Positions 9,495 to 20,550 of a stretch of 64,000 nucleotides of DNA are shown piece after piece; within the stretch, counting starts at the first letter, position 1, and each line of letters begins with the position of its first letter. Below the pieces are notes generated by a model. It was given only the letters and a program-made list of their open reading frames with translations, was not told the DNA's origin and did not search any database. The translations under genes and the position numbers were made by a program. Origin of the DNA: Isoetes taiwanensis (lineage: Eukaryota > Streptophyta > Lycopodiopsida > Isoetales > Isoetaceae); assembly GCA_021234155.1 (NCBI GenBank), contig JAJEKV010000079.1, forward strand, positions 4,783,576-4,847,575, read 5' to 3'.

Positions 9495-11711
9495 GGAGTT
9501 CAACTTCCAGGTGAAAATCTCGGTAGAACCTCCAAAATGTTAGCCTAAAACCTGGAATTTTAGTCTAACCTCAAAGGGAGCTCAAACAAAGTGGTTAGAA
9601 TCTCCAGATCACTTAGGGTGATCAATCCTTATCATGTGAAACAAGAAAATTGTTTTTGAAGTGCTAGTTGTCTCAAAATCACTGAAGTCCCTGAAACTGA
9701 AAAAACTGTCAGAGCAAAATTTGACCTTGCAGACAAACCCTGAGATCTGGTTGTTGATATAGATGGTCAACAAACAGAGAAAACTTTTGGTGAAAATTTG
9801 GCTTGATTTGAATAAGGGAAGGTCAAGAAAATCGAGGTCAAAGTCAGGCCAAAAAGTTGGCCGCTGCCAAAAAACAGAGCCAAAATTTGCAGATGGAGTT
9901 TGATAAGGAATTTTGGGTTGGGATCTGGATATGTGCAACTTCCGAGAATAGCCTCTAGATCACGTGCATAGGGTTTAAATAGCAAAAGGATGCTTTAATT
10001 TTTCTGTAAGTAGCCAAAACTATATAAAAAAAGCTAACTCAGAATGCTGTTATGAGAAAAAATCTTTTTATAGGTTTTCTCAGAATATATAGACTTTTAA
10101 GATCTTTACAAAGATGAAATGCAACCCACCTGAAGGGGACATAACTTGAATAAATGTTTTTGATTTTGTATTTAGCTTTTAAGCTTTTAAAAGACAATGC
10201 AAAGTTACAAAAGATGAATGATCAATGATGACAATAGTTTTCCGTGCAAAGAATATGCATTATAGCAATGTGATACGAAAAATGTGATAATGTCAACAGT
10301 GGTATTACCAAAATTGAAAAATAATAGTGCTTGGGAGTAATTTCAAGGTCGGTCCCCGAGCATCTCTTGAGAGCTTCAAAACTTCCAATGAAGCAACATG
10401 GAATGATTATTTGAGTTGCAATTGAAGTGCCTCAATGTGGAACGGGTCACACCGAGCCGGATCTTCAACTTCGAGCAATGTAGAGCAAAAATCTGAGCAG
10501 AGTAGAGCGAGATAATATCAAGAAATATTCAGTGCGTCAAAATCACGCAGGTATATATCTCGAGGGACGTGTTGATTTGATCTCAGATTGCTGGCTTAAG
10601 AACCGCTCTTCCCACAAACTAGCTCTACCGAAAGTGATTTAAGGCCAAATTTGAGCAATTTCTCTGATCAAGTGCCACGAGGATCCCCAAGGTCTCTAAA
10701 AAGGTTCGTGGAGATAATTTCGGTGAAAATTGGCTGCTTCAATCAAATTTAGGCACGAATTGGCCGGATTTAGCAGTCTCCCCTATTTTTTAGGGTTCAT
10801 CGAAAAATTCTAAAGGGTTATATATCCCACAGGCCGAAAAGGTTTTGGCGACTCCTGTATATAAGGAATAACGTTGACCAGTCTAATAAGATTGCGTGCC
10901 ACGCAGAGGGGACAACCAACCCGTGTCTGGCCCCCACGCCCTGCTGCCACATGGAAATGGGAATGAAAATGGGGACGGGGTAGAAATAGATAGGGTAGAT
11001 AAGCTAGAATAGGTTTTTTATTTTTATGGCACGCATCCCAAGAATCCAAATTTGAAGGCCTTCCCAAGGGTTTTTCTCAAAATTTAAAAGGCCAAATTAG
11101 CTCTTTTTTGCCAAGCTTTCCATCTAGAGAGATTTTAGGTTGAACTGAAACATTTGAATTTTTGCCCCTTTTGACCCATGATCAATGAATACCGCAACTT
11201 GGGGATGGTGAAAAATCATGGAAAAGAGGGGAAAAGGTGCAAATAGACTATAATAGGGTTTAGGAAGATGAAATGAGGGTGAGAATAGAGTTTTCTTGCC
11301 TTTTCCAGTTTTCAAGATCATTAGGGGGCAATTCTCAAATGAAGGAAGGACCAATAAAAAATGGGTAGTGGAATGATGAGAAAGGAACTCAAAGGTGGAA
11401 AAAAGGTGAGAGAAAGGTTTTATGAAGGCTCTTGGGATATAAAAAAGGTGGATATAAGATGAATGGAATGGGGAACAAAATGGGTACCTCTGTAGCACCT
11501 GATTCCATCACACATTATTTCTAAAGCTCAAATCATACCTCATAGTGAAAATAAGTTTGCTCAAAAGCCTAAGGGTCTTCCAAACTTTTATAAGGGTCTT
11601 CCAAACTTCAAGGCTAGAATAAGAGCAAATTTCACCTCCAAGATGGCCTTCTCATGTGTGTGACCTCAAAATTACTAATGCAACTCAAGTAAGCTTCATA
11701 AGGTTGAACTT
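9495..11711 (-). other. Gypsy-1 untranslated leader
   Basis: About 2.2 kb between 5' LTR and gag, long but not unusual for plant gypsy elements. No domain-bearing frame is seen; 11124-11498 is a low-complexity F/S/H/P-rich frame. Bases 11486-11698 are duplicated at 1-213. I could not match the bases next to the LTR (AAGTTCAACC on the minus strand) to the common initiator-Met primer-binding site. Confidence 0.6.
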
Positions 11712-11990
11712 TGATGAAATGCCTTGTGGCTCCTTGATAAATAGTCTTTGCCTGGTCTTCAAATCAAAGGAAAAATGTTAAACAAATGGGAATGTGTCCA
11801 GAAAGGTGCTTTACCTCAAGGAAAAGACTAGGCTATAAAAGGAGATCCCCAATGCCTTCCAATCTTGGTCAAATGTCTTCCAAACTCTAATGGGATCACA
11901 ATAGCCTGGAACTTTTCCTTAGAGGAAATATAGATGAAACAAAAGTTTTGATACATAGATGCTGGTTCATGTTGCCAAAAATGGGCAACA
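11712..11990 (-). repeat. 5' LTR of gypsy-1
   Basis: 279 bp, one mismatch to 3017-3295. On the sense (minus) strand it starts TGTTGCCCATTTTTGGCAAC, a short hairpin. A TATA-like CTATATTT lies about 60 bp in. The plus strand carries a stronger-looking CTATAAAAGG at 11833, which would point outward from the element. Confidence 0.9.
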
Positions 11991-12404
11991 CCATGTCATT
12001 TAACCATGTTGTTTATTGAAGAAAACAACACTTAAAAATATTTATTTGACATGTTGTTTATTGAAAATTCTATAAAACCACATGTGCATTTTATGTAAAA
12101 TAATACCAAAAGATAACACCTATTTTTGAAAAAATATATTGCTTCTCAAAACCACATATCATTTTTTGAAGGACCAACACTTGAAAACAACATAATTAAA
12201 AGAAAAATCAGAAAACTACGCATAGTTTTTAGCAAAGTCGGACAAAATCCTATACATGGTTTTTTAGTGTTGCTTTTTGGCAAAACAACAAGCTTAAAAA
12301 CAACATGTGGACCTTTTAAGTTTTATTACTTAACCACATGTCTAATTTTGAAGAAAGCAACGCTTGAAAACTACATGTACTACTTTTAAAACAACCTCAG
12401 AAAT
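11991..12404. repeat. Degenerate AT-rich repeat
   Basis: Diverged units share ACCACATGT, a TTTTTGAAG-like run, and CAACACTTGAAAACAACAT, at a spacing of roughly 60-120 bp (for example near 11991, 12150, 12330). No coding sequence. It replaces the expected continuation of the MITE-like element that flanks the other LTR. Confidence 0.5.
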
Positions 12405-13957
12405 ATAATGCTAATTCCTACGCAGTAGATAATTTTGACAAAACTCTATGCGTAGACTTTTGGCAACAAAAACTACATGTATAAAAATTTTGCTACAGTC
12501 ACTAATGCAACATTTTGCTACATGCGTAGTCTTTTTTGCTAATGTATTAAATACAAGCATTAACACTGTCACAATTTTCATCATCAATTTGAAAAAGATT
12601 GCCAATTCTTCTTGCATAAAACTTTAATTTATTGCCAAGAAAGATAGTACAAGCTCTTGAGTCAAAATTAACTCTATATCCAAGATCCACAAGTTGGCTA
12701 ACCGAGATCAAATTTTTAACTATAGTGGGTACACAAAAAACATCTTCTACATTGACTATATTCCCTTCAAGATCTATTAGCTACAACAGTCCTCTGGCTT
12801 CTATTCTTTGAATGTCTCCATTTCCTACTTGTATGCTCCTTGAATTTGTTGCCACCAGATCCTTTTAGAAGATCAAGAGTTTGAACCATCGATCTTTTCA
12901 CCCACTATCAACTACAAGACCACCACATTTTTTTATTAGATCCCTTTTCCTTTTGAATAATTGACAAAGCATATTTTACCTCATCCTCATCCTCATCATT
13001 GCTCCTCTTATCTTCCTCTCTTTTCCTTTGTAACATATGCACCTCGCCGCCTGGCCCTGCCTCCTCTCGCCCTGCTTGTTGCAGACCCTTCCTCCTCCCT
13101 GCTTGAACTTCCCTTTCCTTTATTCTTAGCATAATCCTTTGGTGTGGACATTTTGAAGCTAAATGTCCCTTCCCCCACATGTGTAGCAATGTATTTCCGA
13201 AGTTAAGCTTTGGGCGCTTATTTTAAAATGTCCCACCTCATGGCAATGATAGCAAGTTTTCTTATCTCCATCATTTCTGAATTTCTTTCCAAAGATACGC
13301 AATTTCATTGGACTCCCCTTCATGTTTTATGATTTTCTTTTGTTCAAACTCACCCCTAATGATAGTTTCAAATTGTACATTTCTCGATAAAGAGAGAGAG
13401 GTTTTCATTTTCTACTACGCATCTAGCTATGGCTAGAATCGATATCTATCACTCAAGTTTACTCCCCGCTCCTCCCAAATCAGCAATTATGTTATCAAAC
13501 TTGTTGAAGTATTCTTCTACATCATCATCATCATACAATTTGAGTTTTCTCAGCCCTTTTCAAGCAAGTCAATCTGCGGAGGATGTCTTTTCCTCATAAT
13601 GTTTTAACATAAATATCCACATCTCTCTAGCTGACATATTTCTTAATTTGAGTCTAATGCTGGGACTAACCTTAGAAGTGATAATCCCTTGAGCTTCTTT
13701 CTCCTTAGCATACACTGATTTTGCTGTCATACTGCTTGAACCTCCACCTCCTCGCCAAGATTCGAAGCCTCCTCCGCAGCTAGCATCACCGGGTACTAAT
13801 GGCAATGTTAGTTTGAGTGTTAAAAGAGCCCCCAAAGAATCGACCTCCTTGTTGAGCTTGTGTTCTAAATCGCTTGAGTTGCAACTTCAGAAGGATCAAC
13901 TAATTCCCATAAATCTTCAACTTCAAGAATGTGTTTGATGGCATCCTTCCATACTTG
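12405..13957 (-). pseudogene. Ty1/copia gag-protease fragment
   Basis: Read on the minus strand from 13957: WKDAIKHILEVEDLWELVD (copia gag start), then at 13569-13835 SVYAKEKEAQGIITSKVSPS and MSAREMWIFMLKHYEE (UBN2-type gag). A knuckle WGKGHLASKCP follows at about 13180, then an acidic DEDEDEVKYAL linker. A protease remnant (VDSG) and GAG pre-integrase region follow at about 12840-12560 (IQVGNGDIQRIEARG, then VPTIVKNLISVSQLVDLGY). Frames shift repeatedly. RT and integrase are absent. The 5' end is cut at 13957 by repeat R1. Confidence 0.85.
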
Positions 13958-14080
13958 AATATGTAGCATAATAACAGGGGGTTTCTTTTGTATTTTTATA
14001 CTGTTTTTTCCTATGGTTTTGCTATGATTTGGTGAATGTATCTGATGGAGTGTACTAATAAGTATTTCTAGAGGCGCATA
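13958..14080 (+). repeat. Dispersed repeat R1, copy B
   Basis: Same start and orientation as 213-335. Here it interrupts the copia gag frame at 13957, so this end behaves like an insertion breakpoint. The similarity fades after about 120 bp. Confidence 0.65.
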
Positions 14081-14105
14081 CATGCATGCATTTTTTTGCT
14101 CTTTT

Positions 14106-14552
14106 TTAATGGTTAGCACCCATGTATTTGTCGAGATGTACAAGAAAAATATATGTACAACCCTCCCTTTGCATGCAGGAGTCGAGAGGGCATATTTTAG
14201 GGTTCGAGGCAAGGCCGACCCCTTCGTGGCTTTTACGAAAGAGGGCCTCAGCACGTTTCTTCTTCTCTCTTCGAATCGACTTCTCTCGCTTCTCATATTC
14301 GAGCGATATACGGCCCCCAACACCTCCTTTCCGAAGCTTTTGTTTGCATTGATTCTCAAGTCTTTCATTTTCGTGCTTCAATTCAAGATCCGTGCGCATT
14401 CGCTTCTCAAGTCCGAATTTGTTCTCGTTGTTGAAGTTTGGTTCTTTTCCCCGATCCCTTTTTGTCACTGGATTGTTGCTCATAATATTGCGAGCCTGTT
14501 GGAGCTTGCGCTCAAGAAGGCAGCTCTTCATGATCACCATTCCCCTTATCAT
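14106..14552 (-). other. Unknown charged open frame
   Basis: A 148-residue minus-strand frame rich in Lys, Arg and Glu, with coiled-coil-like segments (LELKHENERLENQCKQKL, EYEKREKSIRREKKKRAEA). The overlapping plus-strand frame is also open, so the openness alone proves little. Similar short, strongly charged frames lie in the foldback element (57820-58242) and in TIR-2 (35979-36224), which hints at transposon-associated origin. I do not recognise a family. Confidence 0.3.
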
Positions 14553-15087
14553 CCTTCATAACACAGATCGCCGATTCTCCACTTATTTGTCAAAGAAGCA
14601 TTTTATCAGAAGCTTTGTACGGCTTAGGGTTTGACTGTGGAGTAGGCAACGGCCGCTTCATCCGGGTCTAAAGGCAACCTCAAAAAAAGTGAAGTCCAAA
14701 AACACCTCTACTCGAAGCATTTAGTGGGAAGTCAACACGAATGGTGTGTAGCTGAACTCAATGGCGGAGTTAAGATCCCAAAGAAGAATACGCTTAGGGG
14801 ACATCGCCAATGGCTTGTCCAAAGATTATGGAACAGGGGGATGGGCTCTGCGTAATGCCAGTAGAGTGTATCTCGTGATTATTACTAGCTCGAATCGCCC
14901 ATCTACGCCCCTTTTAGCCCCTTTGCATTTCAAACCCTTTTCCGCTGTATTAGATGTTCATGCAAGCCAAGGACCAAAGATGGTTTTGTATCAAATCGGG
15001 GCTACTTTATCCGCTCAAAACTGTCAGATGTTTACAAATCGCTGCAGCTTTATGCATCGATATCACCGCCCAAATTTCAAATGCTCT
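14553..15087. other. Intergenic, weak frames only
   Basis: An open plus-strand frame from 14761 (120 residues) has no recognisable domain. Its last part overlaps sequence duplicated further right, so I do not call it a gene. Confidence 0.4.
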
Positions 15088-15730
15088 CAAATGCTTTTTA
15101 TACAAATGGTTACTAGTCCTTGAGGCCGGGTTTATTTCAAACAGCAGAAGATCACATCACCTTTGTGAGCATCCTTGATGGATGTGCTGCAAATTGCCTC
15201 TAGCTATAGGTAGATCGGGTACATACATGCATTGTAAATTTGAATTTGGTTCAGATCCGGTCATTGAATGCCTTGACTAATATGTAGCACTATTATCACA
15301 AAGATATGTTCAAGATGGACAAAGCACTAAAGCCCCTCAAGCTTTTGGATGAAATGCAAAGATGAGGGCTTGATGCCGAATGAAGTTACCATTGGAAGCA
15401 TGCTTTCGCTACCGCCTATGTAGGCCGGCTTAATGAGGGATGCCACATGTTTGTGTCCATGAGTAAAGATTATGGAATCACACCAATGTCGATCAAGATC
15501 GCGAATCGCATAATTGATCTGCTCTCAAGAACAGGGCACCAAGATGAGGCAAAGCCTTAATTTGCAACATGCCTTTCCTTCCCCGATGCTATATCATGGA
15601 CGGCCATGCTTGGTTGTCATAGAGCTTCTTCACGTAAAAAAGTTGGCAATTTAATAGGTCTAGCACAAGCTGCTCATTGTCTTTGGTTGGTAAGAGATAA
15701 TGGTCTCTTGGTGCAATTTAGCAAGTGATA
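15088..15730 (+). pseudogene. PPR protein relic (PLS/E-type)
   Basis: At 15149-15200 a shifted frame reads HITFVSILDGCA, a PPR motif. At 15310-15640 the order is LLDEMQR, GLMPNEVTIGSML, AYVGRLNEGCHMFVSMSKDY, GITPMSIKIANRIIDLLSRT, then DAISWTAMLGCHRASS. That is the S-L-E progression of plant organelle RNA-binding PPR proteins. At least two frame shifts and stops occur (for example at 15380-15420 and 15560). No start, transit peptide or DYW domain is visible. The relic is flanked by duplicated sequence (CAAATGCTTTTTAT, GGTTACTAGTCC and TTTATTTCAAACAG) at 15088-15145 and 15760-15975. Confidence 0.8.
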
Positions 15731-16000
15731 GCTACCAGATGCTCTTACCTCTTGTGGCACTCAAATGCTTTTTATGTTTGATGTTTTACCTCTTGTGGCA
15801 CTCAAATGCTTTTTATGCCACCCGGTTACTAGTCCTAAGTTACTAGTCCCTTTGAGTGAAGGGTTTCATACATAACCCACCCAACATGATATTGAGGTCA
15901 GAGATGAAGTACTCTAGGCCTTGACAAAAAGACATTGTAATATCCTTGAGGCCGTGGTTTATTTCAAACAGTTGGAATCACTTTTAAAAGGGTGAAACGA
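15731..16000 (+). repeat. Local duplications beside the PPR relic
   Basis: TTACCTCTTGTGGCACTCAA plus ATGCTTTTTAT occurs twice (about 15748 and 15787). GTTACTAGTCC occurs at about 15826 and 15840 and also at 15109. CCTTGAGGCCG plus TTTATTTCAAACAG at about 15953 repeats 15118-15144. Confidence 0.6.
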
Positions 16001-16295
16001 AAGAGATGCACTAAACAGTAAGTCCTTCCCATTCTAACCTCTTCATACCAACCATCCTCTAGATTCAATTTGTTTGGCTATTTCTGCTAGGCTACCTTCA
16101 TTTCTAGATTATGTTCAAGACAATTTGAGTGCATTGTTACAATGTCGTCATTTTGGAGCCATTTTGGAGCCTATGAATTATGTAATTTAATGGAGCCTAT
16201 AAATTATGTAATTTAAAATATATCAATCATTTTGTACTTTTTGTTTTATTTTGTTTTATTTTGTCTTTTTTTTTTTTTTTTGGCCCGAAGGGTTT
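16001..16295. other. Intergenic, AT-rich
   Basis: No gene. Two copies of GGAGCCTATRAATTATGTAA near 16156 and 16193, a T-rich run, and GGCCCGAAGGG immediately left of the MITE. Confidence 0.5.
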
Positions 16296-16772
16296 TTTTG
16301 TAATATAACAACCAACATAACTACTATGAACATTAATTAACACAAACCATTACATTAGACATGTTTAAAATTAAATTCCCCCTTAAACCCCCTTTTGTTT
16401 GGGTGCATATTCACACGGGGGGTGACGTAGGGCAGCGAGAGCCCCCAGAATTATGTTTTGCACGCATAAAAATCAACACCATATAGTACATTATGTAAAA
16501 ATCTTATAGTATTTTGCAAATCTTGTTATACAGTATAACAAATTCTGTACATCCATACCCCACAAACGAGGAACTTTGTGTACGGTGTAGATTAAGGAAT
16601 AAGGGGTGAATATGCCTATCCAACAGCTCTCGTTGCCCGGAGTCACCCCCCGTGTGAATATGCACCCAAACAAAAGGGGGTTTAAGGGGGAATTTAATTT
16701 TAAACATGTCTAATGTAATGGTTTGTGTTAATTAATGTTCATAGTAGTTATGTTGGTTGTTATATTACAAAA
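16296..16772. mobile_element. MITE with perfect 131-bp inverted repeats
   Basis: Left arm 16296-16426 (TTTTGTAATATAACAACC ... GGGGGGTGAC) and right arm 16642-16772 are exact reverse complements by eye, with a core of about 215 bp and no transposase. The core and inner arms are homologous, inverted, to 2591-3016. The element adjoins the internal region of a copia element on its right. I see no convincing target duplication, so the real ends may lie slightly further out. Superfamily unknown. Confidence 0.9.
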
Positions 16773-17327
16773 CCAGGTCCTTTGTTGTAGACATCTACAC
16801 TGTTGAGTAAACCAGCACCAAATCTACTGGACATGATGTCAAAAGCCTGCTCTGATACCAATTTGTGAGAATTAACAAAGACGTTTTCACTTATATCAAT
16901 GTGTTCAACTTAATTATCTAGATGTAATCACAAAACACAACTAGACAATGTTAATTGAATAACATTGAAACCATTCATGAATTATTCAACTATTCCCTTT
17001 TCTCCCTTATAGACCATTGAATTATTAAACCACATAACACTGTAGCAATGAGATCGAAATAATCACTGTAGCAGTTAAAGCTTTCAAACAAATGCACTTA
17101 GGGTTCACGATTAGGCCAGAAATGATCTGCCAATCACTGTATATTCAACTATTAGGTTCTGTACAATTTAAGGTTTCAGGAATCGGTGCCGAACGACGGT
17201 TTAGGCAATGGATTTGGTCGGTCTTGGTTGCCGACATTTTCATACTGCTATTCCCACCAAGTTTTCGTATTTCGAACCTTTACAAATATAAATAATGTAA
17301 TGTATATACAAGTTCCATGGTCTCACA
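16773..17327 (-). mobile_element. Copia-type LTR with primer-binding site and internal stub
   Basis: The LTR is 16864-17327 (464 bp), bounded by TGTGAGA and TCTCACA inverted ends. On the minus strand, AAT and then TGGTATCAGAGC (16860-16849) follow the LTR end. That is the exact primer-binding site for initiator-methionine tRNA used by most plant copia elements. This makes it the 5' LTR of a minus-strand element. About 76 bp of internal sequence remain before the MITE at 16772 and nothing recognisable lies beyond it. Confidence 0.88.
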
Positions 17328-17879
17328 ATTAACCCATACAATTAATCCTTTCCAACCATTGAACTATGCACTTTTGACTTCTCCCTTTTGATTTATATGA
17401 ATGTCCTGAAGAGTTGAGCACCACTGTCAGTGCCTGAGCACCTGTTAGGACTTAGCACAAATGCTATCATTTGCAACTATCAACACTTGATCCACTGTTA
17501 GGACTTAGCAGCATAAATGCTATCATTTGATGACACCTTGATTTATCAACATAGTGCATGGTCTGGACGAAAAAAGGCTCCACCTCGTCCCTAGCCAAAA
17601 TGTCATCCTGATCTGCAATGCCAAGAATACGCAACTTCAGCTCCGGTTTGTGCCACTCGTCCCCTCAGGAACTTCCAGGCTCAGAGGATTGGGTATGCAA
17701 TGCTCGTTGGTCCGTGTACTGCAATTCCTCCGTCTGGGTAGACATGTCCACTCTGTCCGCATGAGCATGTGTTGTGGCGGCAGCTGATGCCTCTGGGGGG
17801 TAAGACTCTAATGTATGCATTGAAGCATCATCGAAACCAGATAGGCTCCGTGAGGGAAACCCGTAGCATCTAGATCAGT
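17328..17879. repeat. Intergenic with one tandem duplication
   Basis: CTGTTAGGACTTAGCA and AAATGCTATCATTTG occur twice (about 17450 and 17494) in a unit of about 60 bp. The plus-strand frame at 17554-17787 has no domain and I do not call it. Confidence 0.45.
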
Positions 17880-19405
17880 CAATCAAAATGAGTAAGATTC
17901 CCGGACATCCCGAGAGACTCTTCCAGATTCTCGTAAGGCACTCTAATGTTGCATGAGATTTTATTAAGAATCTTAAAGGTGATAGAAGGAAGGAAGGAAG
18001 GAAGGAAGTATATTTTAACGTCCACGAGGCCAACCGGCCTATGAGACGATGATACAATATAGTGGAAAGTTTCCAAACATAAAAGAAAACAAACGAAACC
18101 CTATACAATGTGTCTCTACCACCTTTGATGAAAAAACCCCCATGTGGGAGGAAAAACCCTTGTAGTAGGCGTTGAGAGGCCCTATCCGGCCTCAAATTCC
18201 CTCGTCTTTGGAGGGGACTCCCCGGACGGTGGAGACTTGCGCATGTAGGACGCAAGATGTGCCACCATTGGCGGCCGCCGGCCAGTTGATGAATTGCTAT
18301 CTCGAGCATCCGAGATGGGCATGAGCTGCTCCGGATGTGTGCATATGCCGGGCATTCCCAGAGCATAGTGTTCATCTTCTACTATCCGCATGTGACAAAG
18401 ACCAGCATAACCTCTCATGCCGGGGATTCCCCGCCTCCCTCCATCCGTACCCCAGCCTGTCTGCCTTACTCGGAGATGGTGGGACCCCCGTCCTTATTGC
18501 AGCTATAGCTCTCCGCTTTCTTGGTAGAGATGTGTGCCTTGGATAATGGTGGGGGCCGTGTTCAAAGCGGCGGATGGACCCCTGCTGGTAGTGCTGCTCG
18601 CTTTGGGCTTTGCAAGAGTGGGCGCATCCCATAGAGAGGCAGCAAAGCCATTCAAATGCAGCCTCTGCTCCGCGATATCCGACATATCCATAATGTGTTG
18701 ATAGTCTATGGACCATCTTGCAAACCATCCCCTCATAATGCTCCCCCCACACTCTCTTCGTGACGTTGTGGCCCTTGTGCCAATAAGCAGCCCGGGGAAG
18801 ACGTTGTGCATCCATTCTCACAACCTTATGGAAATACGCCGGGTGCTGCGCGATAGCGTAATGCCGCAGGGCCAAAAGCCATCCTCATACGAAAAATCGG
18901 ATAAGGCAATCGTGTCCTTGGACGCCTAAGGCGTATGTCGGGAAAGCTTCAGCTACCCTCTCTAGCTTATCCCAAGTACCCTTGCTAACCACTGCCCCTG
19001 CACCTCTACCCCATAGAGCAATACCGGTTCCACGAAAGTGCTTTCTAACAGGTGTGCTTTTATGCGTGCTTAATCGGCAGAGATATATTCTCGGTAATTT
19101 TATTCCCGGTGATTGCATACGGGGCTTTCCATCCCACACCCTTCTTTCTACAATCATCCCATAGCATGTTAGCAGAGAAATCGATTCCCGATACTTAAAG
19201 ATCCTTACAACTTCCATCCTTCGCCCTCCTGTAATAGAAGTCTGGGATATCATGTCAAGGCAGATGATTGGCAAATGTTTTGGTTTTTCTTTGGTTGGAT
19301 CGGCCATTCCTGCTATGTCACAGAATTGACTGAGAGCATCCAAATGTTCCTGCATACTCCTAGCTGTATGGGATAATAAGCCCAGATCATCTGCATAGAA
19401 TATTT
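17880..19405 (-). pseudogene. 5'-truncated LINE, reverse transcriptase C-terminal part
   Basis: On the minus strand the homology starts abruptly at FYADDLGLLSHTARSMQEHL (YADD at 19397-19386), the non-LTR RT catalytic box. It continues through SQFCDIAGM, GTGIALWGRGAGAVVSKG, WDKLERVAEAFPTYALGVQG and RLPRAAYWHKGHNV in shifting frames, to LWECPAYAHIRSS near 18360, the C-terminal Cys/His-containing tail of this LINE type. The 5' truncation is typical of target-primed LINE insertion. The probable 3' end near 17880-18010 contains an (AAGG)n microsatellite at 17989-18008. Many frame shifts; not functional. Confidence 0.85.
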
Positions 19406-20324
19406 CCTAAAGATTCTCCAAGATTTTGTAACATTTTATGAGATTTCACAAAAATTCCATGGTTCTCAATATCTTGATTTTGCTTTTGGAAGTAAGAACA
19501 ACATGATGGTAAAATTGAATATGGCTAAAAGCATTGAATTGAACTGACTTGAATTGATCAAAAATTATGTTACATTTTGCAATCATACAAAGACACCTCA
19601 AGAGATTGGTAATCATGAAAATGGTGGCAAGTCTATATTAAGAATAGAACATGTTGAGAGGCAATGCAATGCTATGGTCATTTGGCCTACCTCATTCTTC
19701 CTATCTGCTAGATTATAAACTTGAACATTATATATTGTTTTATGGCCCACTAAATTACACATTAAAGGATTGATTGTAATTACGTTTCTTTCTTTCTTTA
19801 ATGTCATTACATAATTGTGAATTGAATGCAATTTCTTGGCATAAACAATATCACCATCACACAATTCTCAGTGTAGCATGTCTCTAAATTGGCAAACGAT
19901 GATAAAGAAGTAACAATACAATGGCAAGCCATCATATTATAGTTCAACCAATTATCATGTACATAAAACAGCTTGGCTGGAATCTTAGTAAATCCAAAAT
20001 AACTATAAATGCAAGGAAGTTGCTAAACTTTAAGAACTAGTAATAAATCTTTGTATGAATTATTCAACTTTTGGTTGTTTTTATTAATAAATAATTGCTA
20101 GTGGAATTCAAAAAGTCGAGGTCCGAAATCCTAAATTTGCATTGCAAGTCAACGCCACCTCAGTAGGCGAGATCAAAGTAAAACTCAGTTAGTGAATTCG
20201 ATGAGTTCTCAAATTCTCTTAAAATCTAAGAGATTCCATGTTGAGAGCTTATAGGAAAGCTTCACATCAAAGGGTATGTGAAGGACGACACACAATGTTC
20301 ATTGGCACTCCATGTAAAATCTTC
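19406..20324. other. Intergenic, AT-rich
   Basis: No domain-bearing frame. 19406-19480 has a few AGATTCTCCAAGATT-like words related to the minisatellite at 20325. The small minus-strand frame at 19613-19864 is unrecognised (it contains a copia-pol-like GDIVYAKKLHSI fragment, too weak to call). Confidence 0.4.
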
Positions 20325-20550
20325 TGAAACTTCATTTAGATTCCCTTAACTAATCTCCTATGGAGATTCTACTAGATTATGCAATATTCCTTTGAGATTG
20401 TCGTAGTTCCTAATGTTTTATGCATATTCTGCTAGATAATCCAAGGTTCATTAACATTCGCTAAGATTCTTTAATGATTTCCATAAATTCACTAAGTTTC
20501 CCTAAAGCTTTCTCTAGATTCCATAAGGTCCATTAAGATTCCCCAAGTTT
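20325..20550. repeat. Degenerate AGATTCC minisatellite, small copy
   Basis: Diverged words of 10-13 bp (TTAGATTCCCTTA, GAGATTCTACTAGATTAT, TCTCTAGATTCCATAAGG, TAAGATTCCCCAAG) run through the stretch. The same word family fills 51595-51990 on the same strand. Confidence 0.6.

Larger units (their letters stand above)
3017..11990 (-). mobile_element. Ty3/gypsy LTR retrotransposon gypsy-1
   Basis: Terminal 279-bp repeats at 3017-3295 and 11712-11990 differ at one position by eye (G versus C in the ATGCCTTSCAATC stretch). On the minus strand they start TGTTG and end TCA. Internal order on the minus strand is leader, gag, zinc knuckles, protease, extra RNase H, reverse transcriptase, native RNase H, integrase, 3' untranslated region. 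RT before INT marks Ty3/gypsy. The frames are broken at about 8912, 7755, 7213 (stop), 6222, 5637-5330 and 4500, so this copy is not autonomous. Flanks (GGGAT left, CCATG right) show no target duplication, which suggests rearrangement after insertion. Confidence 0.93.

Noticed and set aside
9609-9985. Open frames upstream of gypsy-1 gag
   Set aside because: Low-complexity F/S/P-rich frames in the untranslated leader with no family resemblance.
14082-14561. Plus-strand 159-residue frame
   Set aside because: It overlaps the charged minus-strand frame antisense. Its Leu/Phe/Ser-rich composition is what antisense of a Lys/Glu-rich frame gives.
17554-17787. Plus-strand frame beside the first LINE
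   Set aside because: No domain; next to LINE sequence of opposite strand and likely chance openness in GC-richer DNA.
19613-19864. Copia polyprotein fragment
   Set aside because: A single GDIVYAKKLHSI-like stretch is too short and too weak to call.
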